From an uncultured Paracoccaceae bacterium (GTDB lineage Bacteria; Pseudomonadota; Alphaproteobacteria; Rhodobacterales; Rhodobacteraceae): a DNA stretch of 64,000 nt. Every line of letters starts with the position of its first letter. The stretch's first letter is position 1. The position numbers were made by a program, and so were the translations under genes. The notes under the pieces were generated by a model. That model ran no database searches. It was not told the DNA's origin and saw only the letters and a program-made list of their open reading frames with translations. Of this stretch, positions 27,183 to 36,966 are shown piece after piece. Where the stretch lies: contig CANMKS010000001.1 in assembly GCA_947498645.1 (NCBI GenBank), forward strand, positions 1,526,032 through 1,590,031, given 5' to 3'.

Positions 27183-27582
27183 CCTGCCAACGCTTAGCAA
27201 TCAATGACCTGTCACGCCAGTATTTCGTAACGCCGGGCGGTCGCCGGCATTTGACGCGGGGCTTGACGAAAATCTGAGATTGCCGACGTTGCAGGTTATC
27301 AGGTGTACCATCCGATCCGGTTCTTCATGTGAGTTATGTGGATGGGCATAGCGAGCGTGACTGGCCGCTGGACGAAAGCGCGACACTCTGGTCCGTCAGG
27401 CGATAGTCAACCAATAGGTTGAATATCGCAAATGCCGTTTCGCAGGTGAAACGGGGCGAAATCCTAGCGTGATACTGACATTAAGATATTGAAATTAAAC
27501 ACATAATCAAGGGTTAGCGTTTGCTTGACTCTGTTGTGGTCCCGCCATAGACCAACGGCAACTGACGGATGGGCCAAAACCG
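27183..27582. other. 400-bp intergenic region upstream of the F0 operon
   Basis: The first half contains a short plus-strand open stretch near 27302-27407 (DPVLHVSYVDGHSERDWPLDE) that ends in a stop and has no start codon or intact N-terminus; it may be a decayed gene. The last 100 bases are AT-rich and hold the atp promoter. No further structure was seen. Confidence 0.4.
27525..27553 (+). promoter_or_regulatory. Candidate sigma70-type promoter of the atp F0 operon
   Basis: TTGACT (-35) and TAGACC (weak -10) are separated by 17 bases, 30 bases before the atpI start. The -10 match is poor, as is common in alphaproteobacteria. Confidence 0.4.
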
Positions 27583-27915
27583 ATGTCTGAACGCGATGAT
27601 GCTGACCGCCTCAAGGCGCTTGAAGCGAAGATTGACGCGCTCAAAACGCCGGAAAAGGTAAAGGACCATTCAGAAGAGCACTATTCTCAGGCGCAACTGG
27701 CCTGGCGGATGGTGATAGAGCTTGTCGCCGGTCTTGGGATCGGCTTTGGCATTGGATACGGGCTGGATACCGCGTTTGGTACGATGCCGATTTTTCTGGT
27801 GCTGTTTATATTTTTTGGCCTCGCTGCTGGTGTTCTCACCATGATGCGGTCAGCCAAGGAAGTGCAGAAAAAGCAGCTAGAGGCTGCGGAGAAAGAGGGC
27901 GAAACACGTGGCTGA
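27583..27915 (+). CDS. atpI: ATP synthase assembly protein AtpI/AtpZ-like
   Basis: A 110-aa small membrane protein at the head of the F0 operon. After a charged N-terminal helix it has two hydrophobic segments ([18 protein letters not shown] and [19 protein letters not shown], residues ~50-90). AtpI-type proteins assist assembly of the c-ring and can take part in Mg2+ uptake. It overlaps the GTG start of atpB by 8 bases. Confidence 0.88.
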   Translation: MSERDDADRLKALEAKIDALKTPEKVKDHSEEHYSQAQLAWRMVIELVAGLGIGFGIGYGLDTAFGTMPIFLVLFIFFGLAAGVLTMMRSAKEVQKKQLEAAEKEGETRG

Positions 27916-28657
27916 AGAAAAAGCAGAAGGTGGTCTGGTATTTCACCCGCTGGATCAGTTTATCGTCAAGCCACTGTTCGGTGACGGCCCTGTTCACTGG
28001 TATACACCGACGAATGTGACGCTGTGGATGGGCATTGCGCTGCTTGCCATCCTGGCAGTGTTCGTTCTGGGCAGTCGTGGCCGTGCGATTATCCCGACCC
28101 GGCTCCAGTCGATTGGTGAGCTGATCTACGGCTTTATCTACAAGATGGTTGAAGATGTGACCGGCAAAGATGGGGTGAAATACTTCCCCTACATCATGAC
28201 GCTGTTCCTGTTCATCCTGTTCGCCAACTACCTTGCCCTGATCCCGATGTCCTATAGCCCGACATCCATGATTGCGGTGACGGCGGTTCTGGGTTTCGGC
28301 GTGTTCATTTGCGTGACGATCCTTGGCTTTGTCAAAAACGGCGCGTCTTTCCTGGGTCTGTTCTGGATGTCAGATGCCCCGGCAATCCTGCGCCCGATCA
28401 TCGCGATTATCGAGGTAATTTCCTATTTCGTGCGCCCGGTCAGCCACTCTATTCGTTTGGCGGGCAACATCATGGCGGGCCACGCGGTTCTGAAAGTGTT
28501 CGCAGGCTTTGCCGCGCTGACACTGGTAAGCCCGGTCGCGATTTTCGGCATTGTCGCCATCTATGGGCTCGAGGTTCTTGTGGCCGGTATTCAGGCCTAT
28601 GTTTTCACTATTCTGACGTGTGTCTACCTGAAAGACGCGCTTCACCCCGCACACTAA
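27908..28657 (+). CDS. atpB: ATP synthase F0 subunit a
   Basis: Subunit a provides the two proton half-channels next to the c-ring. The 249-aa protein has five to six membrane segments and the conserved [14 protein letters not shown] stretch with the essential arginine (residue ~184), followed by [22 protein letters not shown] near the C-terminus. It starts with GTG inside atpI. A 56-base gap with a palindromic repeat separates it from atpE. Confidence 0.96.
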   Translation: MAEEKAEGGLVFHPLDQFIVKPLFGDGPVHWYTPTNVTLWMGIALLAILAVFVLGSRGRAIIPTRLQSIGELIYGFIYKMVEDVTGKDGVKYFPYIMTLFLFILFANYLALIPMSYSPTSMIAVTAVLGFGVFICVTILGFVKNGASFLGLFWMSDAPAILRPIIAIIEVISYFVRPVSHSIRLAGNIMAGHAVLKVFAGFAALTLVSPVAIFGIVAIYGLEVLVAGIQAYVFTILTCVYLKDALHPAH

Positions 28658-28659
28658 CG

Positions 28660-28681
28660 ACGTGGGTTTTACCCACCCTAC
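28660..28681. repeat. Dispersed palindromic repeat, copy 2 (between atpB and atpE)
   Basis: Hairpin GTGGGT-TTT-ACCCAC followed by CCTAC. It is the inverse-orientation counterpart of the copy downstream of rpmE (17871-17892); the two differ only in the loop and edge bases. Its location may affect the relative expression of subunit a and subunit c. Confidence 0.6.
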
Positions 28682-28713
28682 TATCTAACTTCCAATCGTA
28701 AGGAGAAATACTC

Positions 28714-28938
28714 ATGGAAGGTCAACTCGCACACATCGGCGCAGGTCTCGCAGCTATCGGTTCCGGCGCTGCCGCAATCGGTGTTGGTACAGTTGCAGGC
28801 AACTACCTGGCTGGCGCATTGCGCAACCCATCTGCTGCTGCTGGTCAGACAGCAACATTGTTCATCGGTCTGGCATTCGCCGAAGCTCTGGGGATCTTTG
28901 CATTCCTCGTGTCGCTTCTGCTGATGTTCGCAGTCTAA
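28714..28938 (+). CDS. atpE: ATP synthase F0 subunit c
   Basis: A 74-aa hairpin of two membrane helices that forms the rotating proton-driven ring. [24 protein letters not shown] is the glycine-rich first helix. The second helix, [25 protein letters not shown], carries the proton-binding glutamate (E in FAEALG, ~residue 59). A good AAGGAGAAA precedes the start, consistent with high translation for a multi-copy subunit. Confidence 0.97.
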   Translation: MEGQLAHIGAGLAAIGSGAAAIGVGTVAGNYLAGALRNPSAAAGQTATLFIGLAFAEALGIFAFLVSLLLMFAV

Positions 28939-29020
28939 GAACACACCCATATCCTTACGGCTTGGTGGTCGCGGAACCCCGTGACCACCAAGTAAACACT
29001 CAAGGTATTCGGGGGCCATC

Positions 29021-29569
29021 ATGGCAACAGAAACAACAGACGCCGTCGCTGGTGCTTGCGTAGATGCAGGGGGTTCTGCCCTCGGTATGCCGCAGCTTTG
29101 TGCGGATTGGATGCCCAACCAGATTTTCTGGCTGGTTGTCACATTGATCGCAATTTTCTTTGTGATGTCACGCATCGCTTTGCCTCGCATTGGTGCGGTT
29201 CTGGCAGAACGGTCCGGCACGATCACAAATGATATTGCCGCAGCTGAAGAGCTGAAGAATAAGGCGGCAGAAGCTGAAGCGGCTTATGACCAGGCGCTTC
29301 TGGATGCCCGTGCGGAGGCGCAAAAGATCGTCGCCGAAGCCAAAGCAGAAATTCAGGCCGAGTTAGACGTGGAACTGCAGAAAGCAGACGCCGAGATCGC
29401 GGCCAAGACAGCCGAAAGCGAAGCAGCCATTGCCGAAATTCGCGAAGGCGCAAAGAAAAGCGTGACCGCCGTCGCCAAGGACACAGCCAAGGAATTGGTT
29501 GCCGCCATGGGTGGCAGTGCCGATGCCAAGACGATCACGGCTGCAATCAATGCGCGGATGAAAGGGTAA
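29021..29569 (+). CDS. atpG: ATP synthase F0 subunit b'
   Basis: The 182-aa b' subunit forms the peripheral stalk heterodimer with b, an arrangement of photosynthetic bacteria and alphaproteobacteria. A single membrane helix ([22 protein letters not shown], residues ~34-55) is followed by a long charged alanine/glutamate-rich coiled coil. It has an unusual N-terminal extension with two cysteines before the helix. It sits 3 bases before atpF. Confidence 0.92.
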   Translation: MATETTDAVAGACVDAGGSALGMPQLCADWMPNQIFWLVVTLIAIFFVMSRIALPRIGAVLAERSGTITNDIAAAEELKNKAAEAEAAYDQALLDARAEAQKIVAEAKAEIQAELDVELQKADAEIAAKTAESEAAIAEIREGAKKSVTAVAKDTAKELVAAMGGSADAKTITAAINARMKG

Positions 29570-29572
29570 GAT

Positions 29573-30133
29573 ATGAGACTGACACTCACCGCCCTTTTCG
29601 CTCTTGCCGCCAGCCCTGCACTTGCGGCAGGTGACAAGCCGTTCTTTTCGCTGGCGAACACGGACTTTGTTGTCTCGATCGCCTTCCTGATCTTTGTTGG
29701 GATCCTGCTGTACTACAAAGTGCCCAGCCTTGTTGGTGGCATGTTGGACAAGCGTGCCGATGGCATCAAATCTGAACTGGATGAAGCCAAGGCGCTGCGC
29801 GAAGAAGCCCAGTCTTTGCTGGCCAGCTACGAGCGCAAGCAAAAGGAAGTTCAGGAGCAGTCAGCACGTATCGTTGCTGCTGCCAAGGAAGAGGCGACAA
29901 ATGCTGCCGCCGCCGCCAAGGACGATATCGCGAAATCGATCACTCGCCGCCTTGCTGCTGCTGAAGAACAGATTGCGAGTGCGCAGGCCGACGCCATCAA
30001 GGAAGTGCGTGATCAGGCGATCATGGTCGCTGTTGGCGCTGCCAAGGACGTGATCGCCAAGCAGATGGACGCGAAATCTGCTGGTGCATTGATCGACACA
30101 TCAATCGCTACGGTGGCTGACAAACTTCACTAA
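29573..30133 (+). CDS. atpF: ATP synthase F0 subunit b
   Basis: The 186-aa b subunit. A signal-like N-terminus (LTALFALAASPALAAGDKPFF) is followed by a membrane helix (VVSIAFLIFVGILLYYKVP, residues ~32-50) and a long coiled coil (EEAQSLLASYERKQKEVQEQS). With b' it forms the stator joining F0 to F1. It is the last gene of the operon; a strong terminator follows 21 bases later. The F1 genes are not nearby. Confidence 0.93.
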   Translation: MRLTLTALFALAASPALAAGDKPFFSLANTDFVVSIAFLIFVGILLYYKVPSLVGGMLDKRADGIKSELDEAKALREEAQSLLASYERKQKEVQEQSARIVAAAKEEATNAAAAAKDDIAKSITRRLAAAEEQIASAQADAIKEVRDQAIMVAVGAAKDVIAKQMDAKSAGALIDTSIATVADKLH

Positions 30134-30154
30134 GCGGCCGTCACAACCGAATAG

Positions 30155-30189
30155 AAAGCCCGGCTGCGTGATGCGCTGCCGGGCTTTTT
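30155..30189 (+). terminator. Rho-independent terminator of the atp F0 operon
   Basis: Perfect inverted repeat AAAGCCCGGC / GCCGGGCTTT with a 13-base loop, followed by a T run. Confidence 0.88.
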
Positions 30190-30253
30190 CGTTGACAGAG
30201 GGGCGCTGCGCTTGAACACTCAACCCCGGGGCGAAAGCGGGAGAAGACCAAAA

Positions 30254-30994
30254 ATGCCGACCCTTTGGCTGGGGGTGCGCGCCGCTGCGCTATATGCCGG
30301 CGTCCTGTCCCTTGGCACGCTTCTTGTTTTTCGCGTTGGCGAACCCCCCGTGGATGTTCCAGACGTATTGGCCAAACTCTTGCCGGTTCAGTGTGTTGCT
30401 GTCGTGCTTTGTGTGTTCTTTGCCCTGCGCAGTGGTGGGTGGCGGAAGGTGGGATTTGGCCGGATAGACCTGCCAGGTCTTATCTGGTTTCTGCCCGCAT
30501 GGTGGGTCCTGGGTCTTTTGTTTGGGGCGGTATTCTTTAGTGGCTCCGCAACCGCGCTCAATGACCTTGGCACAGCAACCTGGGCCTTTCTGTTGCTGGC
30601 CCCACTTTTTGTGGCCTTCGGGGAAGAGGTCATGTTTCGGGGTATCTTGCTGCGCGGGGCGTTGGCCGAATTGCCGGTTGCCTATGCTCTGCTGCTCAGC
30701 ACAGCGGGTTTTGCGGCGTTGCATTTCGTGAATGGGATTTCCGGGCAGACCGCCGCGGGGACGGTGCAGCAGGTTGGCTTTGCCCTGATTGTTGGCTTTG
30801 CGCTTGCGCCGCTGGCGATCCGGATCGGCAGTCTTTGGCCACTCATCCTGTGGCACTGGCTTTGGAACGTGGCGGTCTTTGCCAGCCAAATCGCCGGTCT
30901 CATCCACCCTTTTGTGCTGATCGGGATGTCCATTCAGGCAGCCGTGTCAATCTGGCTGTGGGCCGCACTGATCCGGGGTGACATCAGACCCTAA
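30254..30994 (+). CDS. CPBP-family intramembrane metalloprotease
   Basis: A 246-aa polytopic membrane protein of the CAAX-protease/bacteriocin-processing family. The signature glutamates and arginine are in FGEEVMFRGILLRGAL (EExxxR, residues ~130-145), followed by a histidine in ALHFVNGISG and another in ILWHWLWNVAVF, which together would bind zinc. The ATG at 30254 has GGGAGA 9 bases before it; the TTG at 30212 is the alternative. Its 3' end overlaps the convergent FadR-type gene by 4 bases. The substrate is unknown. Confidence 0.85.
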   Translation: MPTLWLGVRAAALYAGVLSLGTLLVFRVGEPPVDVPDVLAKLLPVQCVAVVLCVFFALRSGGWRKVGFGRIDLPGLIWFLPAWWVLGLLFGAVFFSGSATALNDLGTATWAFLLLAPLFVAFGEEVMFRGILLRGALAELPVAYALLLSTAGFAALHFVNGISGQTAAGTVQQVGFALIVGFALAPLAIRIGSLWPLILWHWLWNVAVFASQIAGLIHPFVLIGMSIQAAVSIWLWAALIRGDIRP

Positions 30995-31758
30995 CGTTTG
31001 GCTTCATGCTCCAGCCGTTTTTGCGCAAAAGCCTCGTTACGGTCGGACTGCTGCTGATCGGACAGCGCGGTTTCAACAAAGCTGAGATGCGATTCCACCG
31101 CAGCACGTGCCGCCTGCGGATCGCGTGATTGCAACGCAGTATTGATCATGCGGTGCTGGTCCAACAGAGTATCGCGCGTCATCCGTTGTTTGAACATGAC
31201 AGTGCGGTTGTAGAACACACCTTCACGCAACAACTCGTACATCGAGCGCATCATATGCAGCATGATGACGTTGTGGCTGGCTTCGATGATCGACAGATGG
31301 AAATCGGCATCAAGCCGGGCCTCATCCGCCGGGTTCCGTTTTTGATGGGCCGCTTCCATCTTTTCAAAGATCGCGTTGATGACCTTGAGATCCGTATCGC
31401 TGGCCAGCCGTGCCGCGCGTTCTGCTGCCAGTCCCTCCATATCGCGGCGGAAACTGATGTAGTCAAAAACCGCCGTGTCATGGGTGGCAAAGAGCGTGAC
31501 CAGAGCGGGTGAAAACGCCGAGCCCAGCACGTCAGCCACATAGACGCCAGCGCCCGCCTTGGACATCAGCAAACCACGGTCTTGCAGATCTGCCAAAGCC
31601 TCGCGCAGGGAGGGCCGCGAAACGCCCATCCGCTCGCTCAGTTCACGTTCGGACGGCAGACGTTCACCGGGGCGCAGAATGCCGCGCAGGATCAGACTTT
31701 CCACCTGGCGGATCACACCATGAGAGAGTTTTTCTTGCTGAACAGGTTCAAACGGCAT
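30991..31758 (-). CDS. FadR-subfamily GntR transcriptional regulator
   Basis: A 255-aa GntR protein. The N-terminal winged HTH (ILRPGERLPSERELSERMGVSRPSLREALADLQ, residues ~26-58) is followed by an all-helical FCD effector domain, with LDADFHLSIIEASHN and HRMINTALQSRD providing the usual metal- or ligand-binding residues. This subgroup (PdhR/LldR/GlcC-like) senses carboxylic acids such as pyruvate, lactate or glycolate; which one here is unknown. A matching palindrome lies 16 bases before the start, suggesting autoregulation. Confidence 0.88.
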   Translation of the reverse strand: MPFEPVQQEKLSHGVIRQVESLILRGILRPGERLPSERELSERMGVSRPSLREALADLQDRGLLMSKAGAGVYVADVLGSAFSPALVTLFATHDTAVFDYISFRRDMEGLAAERAARLASDTDLKVINAIFEKMEAAHQKRNPADEARLDADFHLSIIEASHNVIMLHMMRSMYELLREGVFYNRTVMFKQRMTRDTLLDQHRMINTALQSRDPQAARAAVESHLSFVETALSDQQQSDRNEAFAQKRLEHEAKR

Positions 31759-31774
31759 GGAATATCATCTCCGA

Positions 31775-31795
31775 TTGGTCAAATGATATGACCAA
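31775..31795. promoter_or_regulatory. Palindrome before FadR-type gene, probable operator
   Basis: Inverted repeat TTGGTCA / TGACCAA with a 7-base spacer. The TGGTC/GACCA half-sites fit the TGGT...ACCA pattern bound by PdhR/LldR-type GntR regulators. It overlaps the promoter region of the regulator gene. Confidence 0.65.
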
Positions 31796-31813
31796 AGCGG
31801 GGCGCTCACAACA

Positions 31814-31843
31814 AAAAAGGGGCTGCGCAATCGCAGCCCCTTT
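31814..31843 (-). terminator. Rho-independent terminator of the OmpA-like gene
   Basis: Inverted repeat AAAGGGGCTGCG / CGCAGCCCCTTT with a 4-base loop. In the minus direction it is followed by six T. It lies 25 bases after the stop. Confidence 0.85.
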
Positions 31844-31867
31844 CGGCAAATCGTCAGGATCAGCGCC

Positions 31868-32524
31868 TTAGTTTGGCGTGATCACAATCTCAACCCGGCG
31901 GTTGGCCTGACGGCCAGCCTCATTAAGGTTGGACGCAACGGGCTGGTTCTCGCCCGCACCGATGGAGCGCACACGGGCTGCCGAAACACCACCGCTAAGC
32001 AACACGCCGGATACGGCTTGCGCACGACGCTCGGACAGACCCTGGTTAAAGGACGCATCACCCACGTTGTCGGTATGGCCGATCACGTTGATTGTTGTGT
32101 CAGGGTACTGTTGCAGCGAGTTGGCGACAATGCGCAGCTCACGCTGGGCGGTGCTGGACAACTGTGTGCTGTTGGTCGCGAAAAGCAGGTCCTGGCTCAG
32201 GACAACGCGCAGGTCACGGCCGTTGTTGGACACGCCAACATCATTACGCAACTGGCGACGCAGGTCTTCGGCCTGACGATCAAGCGAGTTACCAACGCCT
32301 GCGCCAACACCCGCACCAAGGGCGGCACCGATCAATGCGGCCTGATTGCGTTCGCGCACAGAGCCGTCGTTGTTTGTCAGCGCGCCAAGCACCGCGCCGG
32401 CGCCAGCACCGATCAGGGCGCCTTGCTGTGTGTTTTGCATCTGGTTCGGTCCGGTGGTGTCACAAGCTGCGACAAATGTCATCGTGGACGCCGCAAGGAC
32501 GAGTGGGAATTTCTTAAGTGTCAT
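31868..32524 (-). CDS. OmpA-family lipoprotein with glycine zippers
   Basis: An outer-membrane lipoprotein of 218 aa. The signal ends in the lipobox VAAC (the cysteine is about residue 21). Two glycine-zipper segments follow (GALIGAGAGAVLGAL and AALIGAALGAGVGAGVG). The C-terminal OmpA domain contains INVIGHTDNVGDASFNQGLSERRA and ends RRVEIVITPN, which bind peptidoglycan. It is similar to YiaD/Pal-like proteins that anchor the envelope. Two in-frame ATGs (32530 and 32524) are possible; the inner one has better GGAA spacing. Confidence 0.9.
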   Translation of the reverse strand: MTLKKFPLVLAASTMTFVAACDTTGPNQMQNTQQGALIGAGAGAVLGALTNNDGSVRERNQAALIGAALGAGVGAGVGNSLDRQAEDLRRQLRNDVGVSNNGRDLRVVLSQDLLFATNSTQLSSTAQRELRIVANSLQQYPDTTINVIGHTDNVGDASFNQGLSERRAQAVSGVLLSGGVSAARVRSIGAGENQPVASNLNEAGRQANRRVEIVITPN

Positions 32525-32639
32525 GGTCATGGTTCCATTTGATGTATGTGCGCAAATCGCGCCGTGGATAGGTCAGCTTATGCAGAATTTGCCCATGATA
32601 TCCAATAGCGGCCCTGTGACCAGCATGGTTTCGCTTACT

Positions 32640-33488
32640 TTACGCCCGCTCTGCGGTTGCATCCACGCGCGCTGATTCCCACGCGAGCATGGCGCGTTTC
32701 ACGGGAAGCCCCCAGTGATACCCGCCCAGGCCGCCTGATTTGCGCAATGCCCGGTGGCAGGGGATCAGCCAACTGACCGGATTGCGCCCGACCGCCGTAC
32801 CAACGGCGCGCACCGCTTTGGGTTTGCCGATAGACTGTGCAATCTCGGAATAAGTGGTGACATGGCCTGAAGGAATAGTCAGCAAGGCCTCCCATACCTT
32901 AAGCTGGAACGGGGCGCCGATCATGTGCAGCTTGGTCTCGCCAGTCATCCCAAGCGCTGCCTCGGCCCATGGGCGCAGAAAATCCGGGTCTTCGACAAAG
33001 CGGGCCTTGGGCCAACGCGATTGCAGGTCGGCCATTGCAGGTTCCGGCCCAGCCTCTGCCGCGAATGCCAACCCGCAGATGCCGCGATCGGTGCCCATCA
33101 CAAGGGCGGGCCCGAAGTGGCTTTCAAACCAGCCCCAATGGATCGTCAGGTCCGCACCGTCGCGGGCATAGTCACCGGGGCTCATGGCCTCCCAGCGCAC
33201 AAAGAGGTCGTGTAACCGTCCGCTGCCTGACAAACCGACCGCATGGGCGGTCTCAAGCGTCGTAAAACGGTCGCGCAACAACGTCTTGGCGTGCGCCAGC
33301 GTTAGATACTGCTGATAGCGTTTTGGCGACACGCCAACCCATGTCGAAAAGAGCCGCTGAAAATGTGCGGGGCTCATGTTCATGTCGGCCGCCAGATCGG
33401 CCAGCGTTTGCGGTTCGTCGCCTGCGGCGTCGATGGCTTCGATCGCGCGGCGCATGACTTGGTAGTGATATGTCTCAGTGTGTTCCAT
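32640..33488 (-). CDS. AraC-HTH / methylated-DNA-protein-cysteine methyltransferase (Ada-like)
   Basis: A 282-aa bifunctional protein. The first ~100 residues are an AraC-type HTH (LADLAADMNMSPAHFQRLFSTWVGVSPKRYQQ). The C-terminal half is an O6-alkylguanine transferase with the acceptor cysteine in LIPCHRALRKSGGLGGYHWG (C about residue 247). The transferase reverses alkylation damage by moving the alkyl group to itself. The N-terminal phosphotriester-repair domain of E. coli Ada, with its C38, is absent. So the HTH part may respond differently or have a structural role. Confidence 0.92.
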   Translation of the reverse strand: MEHTETYHYQVMRRAIEAIDAAGDEPQTLADLAADMNMSPAHFQRLFSTWVGVSPKRYQQYLTLAHAKTLLRDRFTTLETAHAVGLSGSGRLHDLFVRWEAMSPGDYARDGADLTIHWGWFESHFGPALVMGTDRGICGLAFAAEAGPEPAMADLQSRWPKARFVEDPDFLRPWAEAALGMTGETKLHMIGAPFQLKVWEALLTIPSGHVTTYSEIAQSIGKPKAVRAVGTAVGRNPVSWLIPCHRALRKSGGLGGYHWGLPVKRAMLAWESARVDATAERA

Positions 33489-33582
33489 GGTTTCAAATTA
33501 AGGGCAATCTGGCCACTACGCGACCCGGAAATTGCGCATCTGGCGCTTGCCCCCTTTGGGCCAAGCAGGCATACCGGAGCGC

Positions 33583-34223
<641 letters not shown>

Positions 34224-34227
<4 letters not shown>

Positions 34228-35213
34228 GCAACTATGATGTCATCGGGATCGGCAATGCGATTGTCGATGTGATCGGCCATGCCAGTGATACATTTCTCGA
34301 TCACATGGGGATCGAAAAAGGCATCATGCAGTTGATCGAACGTGACCGGGCAGAGTTGCTTTATGGCGCGATGCAGGATCGCACCGAAACGCCGGGCGGT
34401 TCCGTGGCGAATACCATCGCCGGATTGGGCAGTCTGGGCCTGTCGACTGCCTTTATCGGCAAGGTAAAAGATGATGCTCTAGGTCGGTTTTATGCCAAGG
34501 GCATGGAAGAGGCGGGCACAGCATTTCCCAACGTGCCATCGGCCCACGCGCAGGCACCTACCTCGCGCTCGATGATTTTTGTCTCGCCTGACGGAGAGCG
34601 GTCGATGAACACCTATCTGGGGGCTGGGGCCGATCTGGGGCAGGGTGATGTGTCAGAGGCATTGTTCGCCGGTGGCAAAATCCTGTTTCTCGAAGGGTAT
34701 CTGTTCGACAAGGACGAAGGCAAAACCGCCTTTACCGCCGCCGCACAATCAATGCGCGCGGCAGGTGGTCAGGCAGGTATCACGCTGTCCGATCCGTTTT
34801 GCGCCGACCGCCACCGGGCTGATTTCCAACGCCTTGTCGCCGAAGACATGGATTTCGTTTTGGGCAATGCGGCTGAGTGGACGACGCTTTATGAAACTGA
34901 TGACCTGGATGCAGCCCTCAAACAGGCGAGCGCTGTGTGTGAAACGGTTGTCTGCACCTGCTCGGGTGATCCGGTCATACTGATCCAAGGCGAAAAACAG
35001 GTGCAAGTGCCGGTTCGCAAAGTCGTGCCCGTGGATGCGACCGGTGCTGGTGATCAGTTCGCCGCGGGATTCCTTTATGGTTTCACAACCGGCCAGCCGC
35101 TAGAGACATGCGGGCGCATGGGCGTTGTCGCGGCCGCAGAGGTGATCGGCCATATTGGGCCACGACCCAAAACGGACCTCAAGAGCCTCTTTGCGGCTGA
35201 AAAGTTGATTTAA
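34224..35213 (+). CDS. Adenosine kinase (PfkB family)
   Basis: A 329-aa ribokinase-fold protein, most like the bacterial adenosine kinases that phosphorylate adenosine to AMP. The N-terminal VIGIGNAIVDVIG, the middle ETPGGSVANTIAGLGSLG and the C-terminal anion-hole DATGAGDQFAAGFLYG (catalytic D, residues ~272-287) are visible. It is coupled to nth by an ATGA overlap. Its 3' end overlaps the convergent gene by 35 bases. Another sugar or nucleoside substrate cannot be excluded. Confidence 0.88.
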
Positions 35214-35898
35214 GCCAAAGCGCGTCGAGCCGATCAATGGCGGTGACGTCGAAACGGTCTTCTTCTTTCCAGTACTTGCCGGACGGCACGTCGTATCCCA
35301 AACGCCGTTCTTCGGCGAGGGCTGCATTGACCGTGCTTTTGTCGGTCGCCAACGGTGTTGCCTTGCTTGCAGTCGCCACGGTCGCGCGTGGGAAAACCAG
35401 TCGACTTTCATCGTCAGACAGGTTGACCATCGCACAGTTCTGCTGCGCGGCAATGACCATCAGGCGCGCTGACTTTGCCTCGAGTGATCGCAAGGTGACA
35501 TCCTTGCGCAGCGGGTCAGCAGTTCCCTCGCCATAGAAATGCGTCTTGGCCGCCCCGCCATAAACCATGTCGCAGCCCAAAACGGCGATCACGCGGGGAT
35601 TGAGTGCGGCAAGCGCCCAGTAGCACGCCGTAAAGGCCATGGTGCCGCCGGCATAAACGAACCCACCCAGGCTGTTCTGCAACGGCACATAGTCTGCGGC
35701 GCGGATGATCCGCTGGCCGGCGCGCAGCTTTATTGGCATCCGTTCCGGCGGGAAATCATCGGGATGGATGTGATAATCCCAATCAGACCGCACTGCCCAG
35801 GCATTGTTGATGGCCACGATCCGGTCAAATGGCGCGCGCGGCCAATCGCGGCAGGCGACGACATTCGGCCCGCTGCCAAGGATCAAAACAACGGTCAC
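35179..35898 (-). CDS. Rossmann-like protein of unknown function (surface-glycan context)
   Basis: A 239-aa soluble protein. It begins MTVVLILGSGPNVVACRDWP with a glycine-rich nucleotide-binding-like loop, then FDRIVAINNAWAVRSDWDYHIHPDDF and VIAVLGCDMVYGG. This resembles proteins related to MptE/DUF115 and some sialyltransferase-like folds, which bind a sugar nucleotide or pterin precursor. I do not claim a specific reaction. It lies 130 bases downstream of the sulfotransferase gene on the same strand, so a role in surface-glycan synthesis is plausible. Confidence 0.6.
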   Translation of the reverse strand: MTVVLILGSGPNVVACRDWPRAPFDRIVAINNAWAVRSDWDYHIHPDDFPPERMPIKLRAGQRIIRAADYVPLQNSLGGFVYAGGTMAFTACYWALAALNPRVIAVLGCDMVYGGAAKTHFYGEGTADPLRKDVTLRSLEAKSARLMVIAAQQNCAMVNLSDDESRLVFPRATVATASKATPLATDKSTVNAALAEERRLGYDVPSGKYWKEEDRFDVTAIDRLDALWLKSTFQPQRGS

Positions 35899-36028
35899 CT
35901 TTGTGTCACCCTTTCACTGCACGACGCAAGACGTAGCGCCAGACATGATCCTGTCGAGCAATTGTTCGCGACGAAAATCGCGATGCTGCCGGTCACCGGG
36001 GCAGATAGCCCCCTAAGGAACCGTTTTG

Positions 36029-36850
36029 CTATTGGCCAAGCTTTGCGTGAACCTCATCCAGATCAATCTCGCCGATGGGCATTTTGTTCGCGGGATTTTC
36101 GAAATCGTATTTGAAGATACGGAAATCCCTTTTGTAGATTTCGTAGACCAGATGCATCGACAGGTCGTCAAAGTAATCCTCGACCGGGTGCGCGCGCTTG
36201 GGTCCGTGCCCTTCGCTTTCGTTAAAGCGCGGGATTTGGGCCAGATCGACAGGATGTGCCGTTTCCATGCCATTCAACACATCTTGCATGCCGTCGTTGA
36301 ATTGCTCGGTCCAGAAGATCTTGTCGTATCGGCCCCCATTCACAATGAAGGTCGAGATATGGCCCGACATGGCGGACCAGTGAATGTCGGGCTCCATCGG
36401 ACGGCGCCAGCGGATGGTGTCGCGGGCGAACAGCAAAAACCGGCGAAAGCTTTTGATCTGATCAAACTCAAACCCGTTGTCAGGGTCGCCAACGTCAATG
36501 CCGTATTTTTGGATCAGCAGCGGCACCAGATTGCCGCGATAATATTTGCCGTTGCGCTGCACACCGCAGATTTTGTCAAAGAATGACGACAGGATACGGG
36601 TGTAGGGATTGCGCACACAGGTGAAGGCATAGCTTTTGTGCTGGCGCACGTTCTTTTTTATGACGTCCTGACTATCATCCAGTGCCCATTTGTGGATACC
36701 CGTTTTGGCATCGTGGATATCGCCATCAAAGAACGCGCCATGGTCAGAGTAATACATGATCTGGCCAATGGTCGAACATGCGCATTTGGGTACAACGCGA
36801 TAGACCATGCTTTCGCTGGTTGTCATCCATGTGCCGGGAAAGTTCGCCAC
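36029..36850 (-). CDS. Sulfotransferase family protein (PAPS-dependent)
   Basis: A 273-aa protein of the sulfotransferase family 2 type. The 5'-phosphosulfate-binding loop is VVPKCACSTIGQIMY (residues ~17-31), and the 3'-phosphate motif is FTCVRNPYTRILSSFFDKI (~94-112, the R-x6-S signature). Such enzymes transfer sulfate from PAPS to a carbohydrate hydroxyl. It is divergent from a GT14-type glycosyltransferase across 116 bases, so a sulfated exopolysaccharide or surface glycan is a reasonable product. No signal peptide is seen. Confidence 0.85.
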   Translation of the reverse strand: MANFPGTWMTTSESMVYRVVPKCACSTIGQIMYYSDHGAFFDGDIHDAKTGIHKWALDDSQDVIKKNVRQHKSYAFTCVRNPYTRILSSFFDKICGVQRNGKYYRGNLVPLLIQKYGIDVGDPDNGFEFDQIKSFRRFLLFARDTIRWRRPMEPDIHWSAMSGHISTFIVNGGRYDKIFWTEQFNDGMQDVLNGMETAHPVDLAQIPRFNESEGHGPKRAHPVEDYFDDLSMHLVYEIYKRDFRIFKYDFENPANKMPIGEIDLDEVHAKLGQ

Positions 36851-36966
36851 TTACCAATTCCTCTTTGTTGTGCCCCTTTAAGAGCAAAGAAACACTGTCA
36901 CTTCAATGTCTGTTCGCGTTATGACATCTCACGACGTTTATTCAGCCAAAGGATAACTGCCTGTTC

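Noticed and set aside
27481-27499. CtrA-like TTAA repeats before atpI
   Set aside because: The half-sites are 9 bases apart rather than 7 and the second is not TTAAC.
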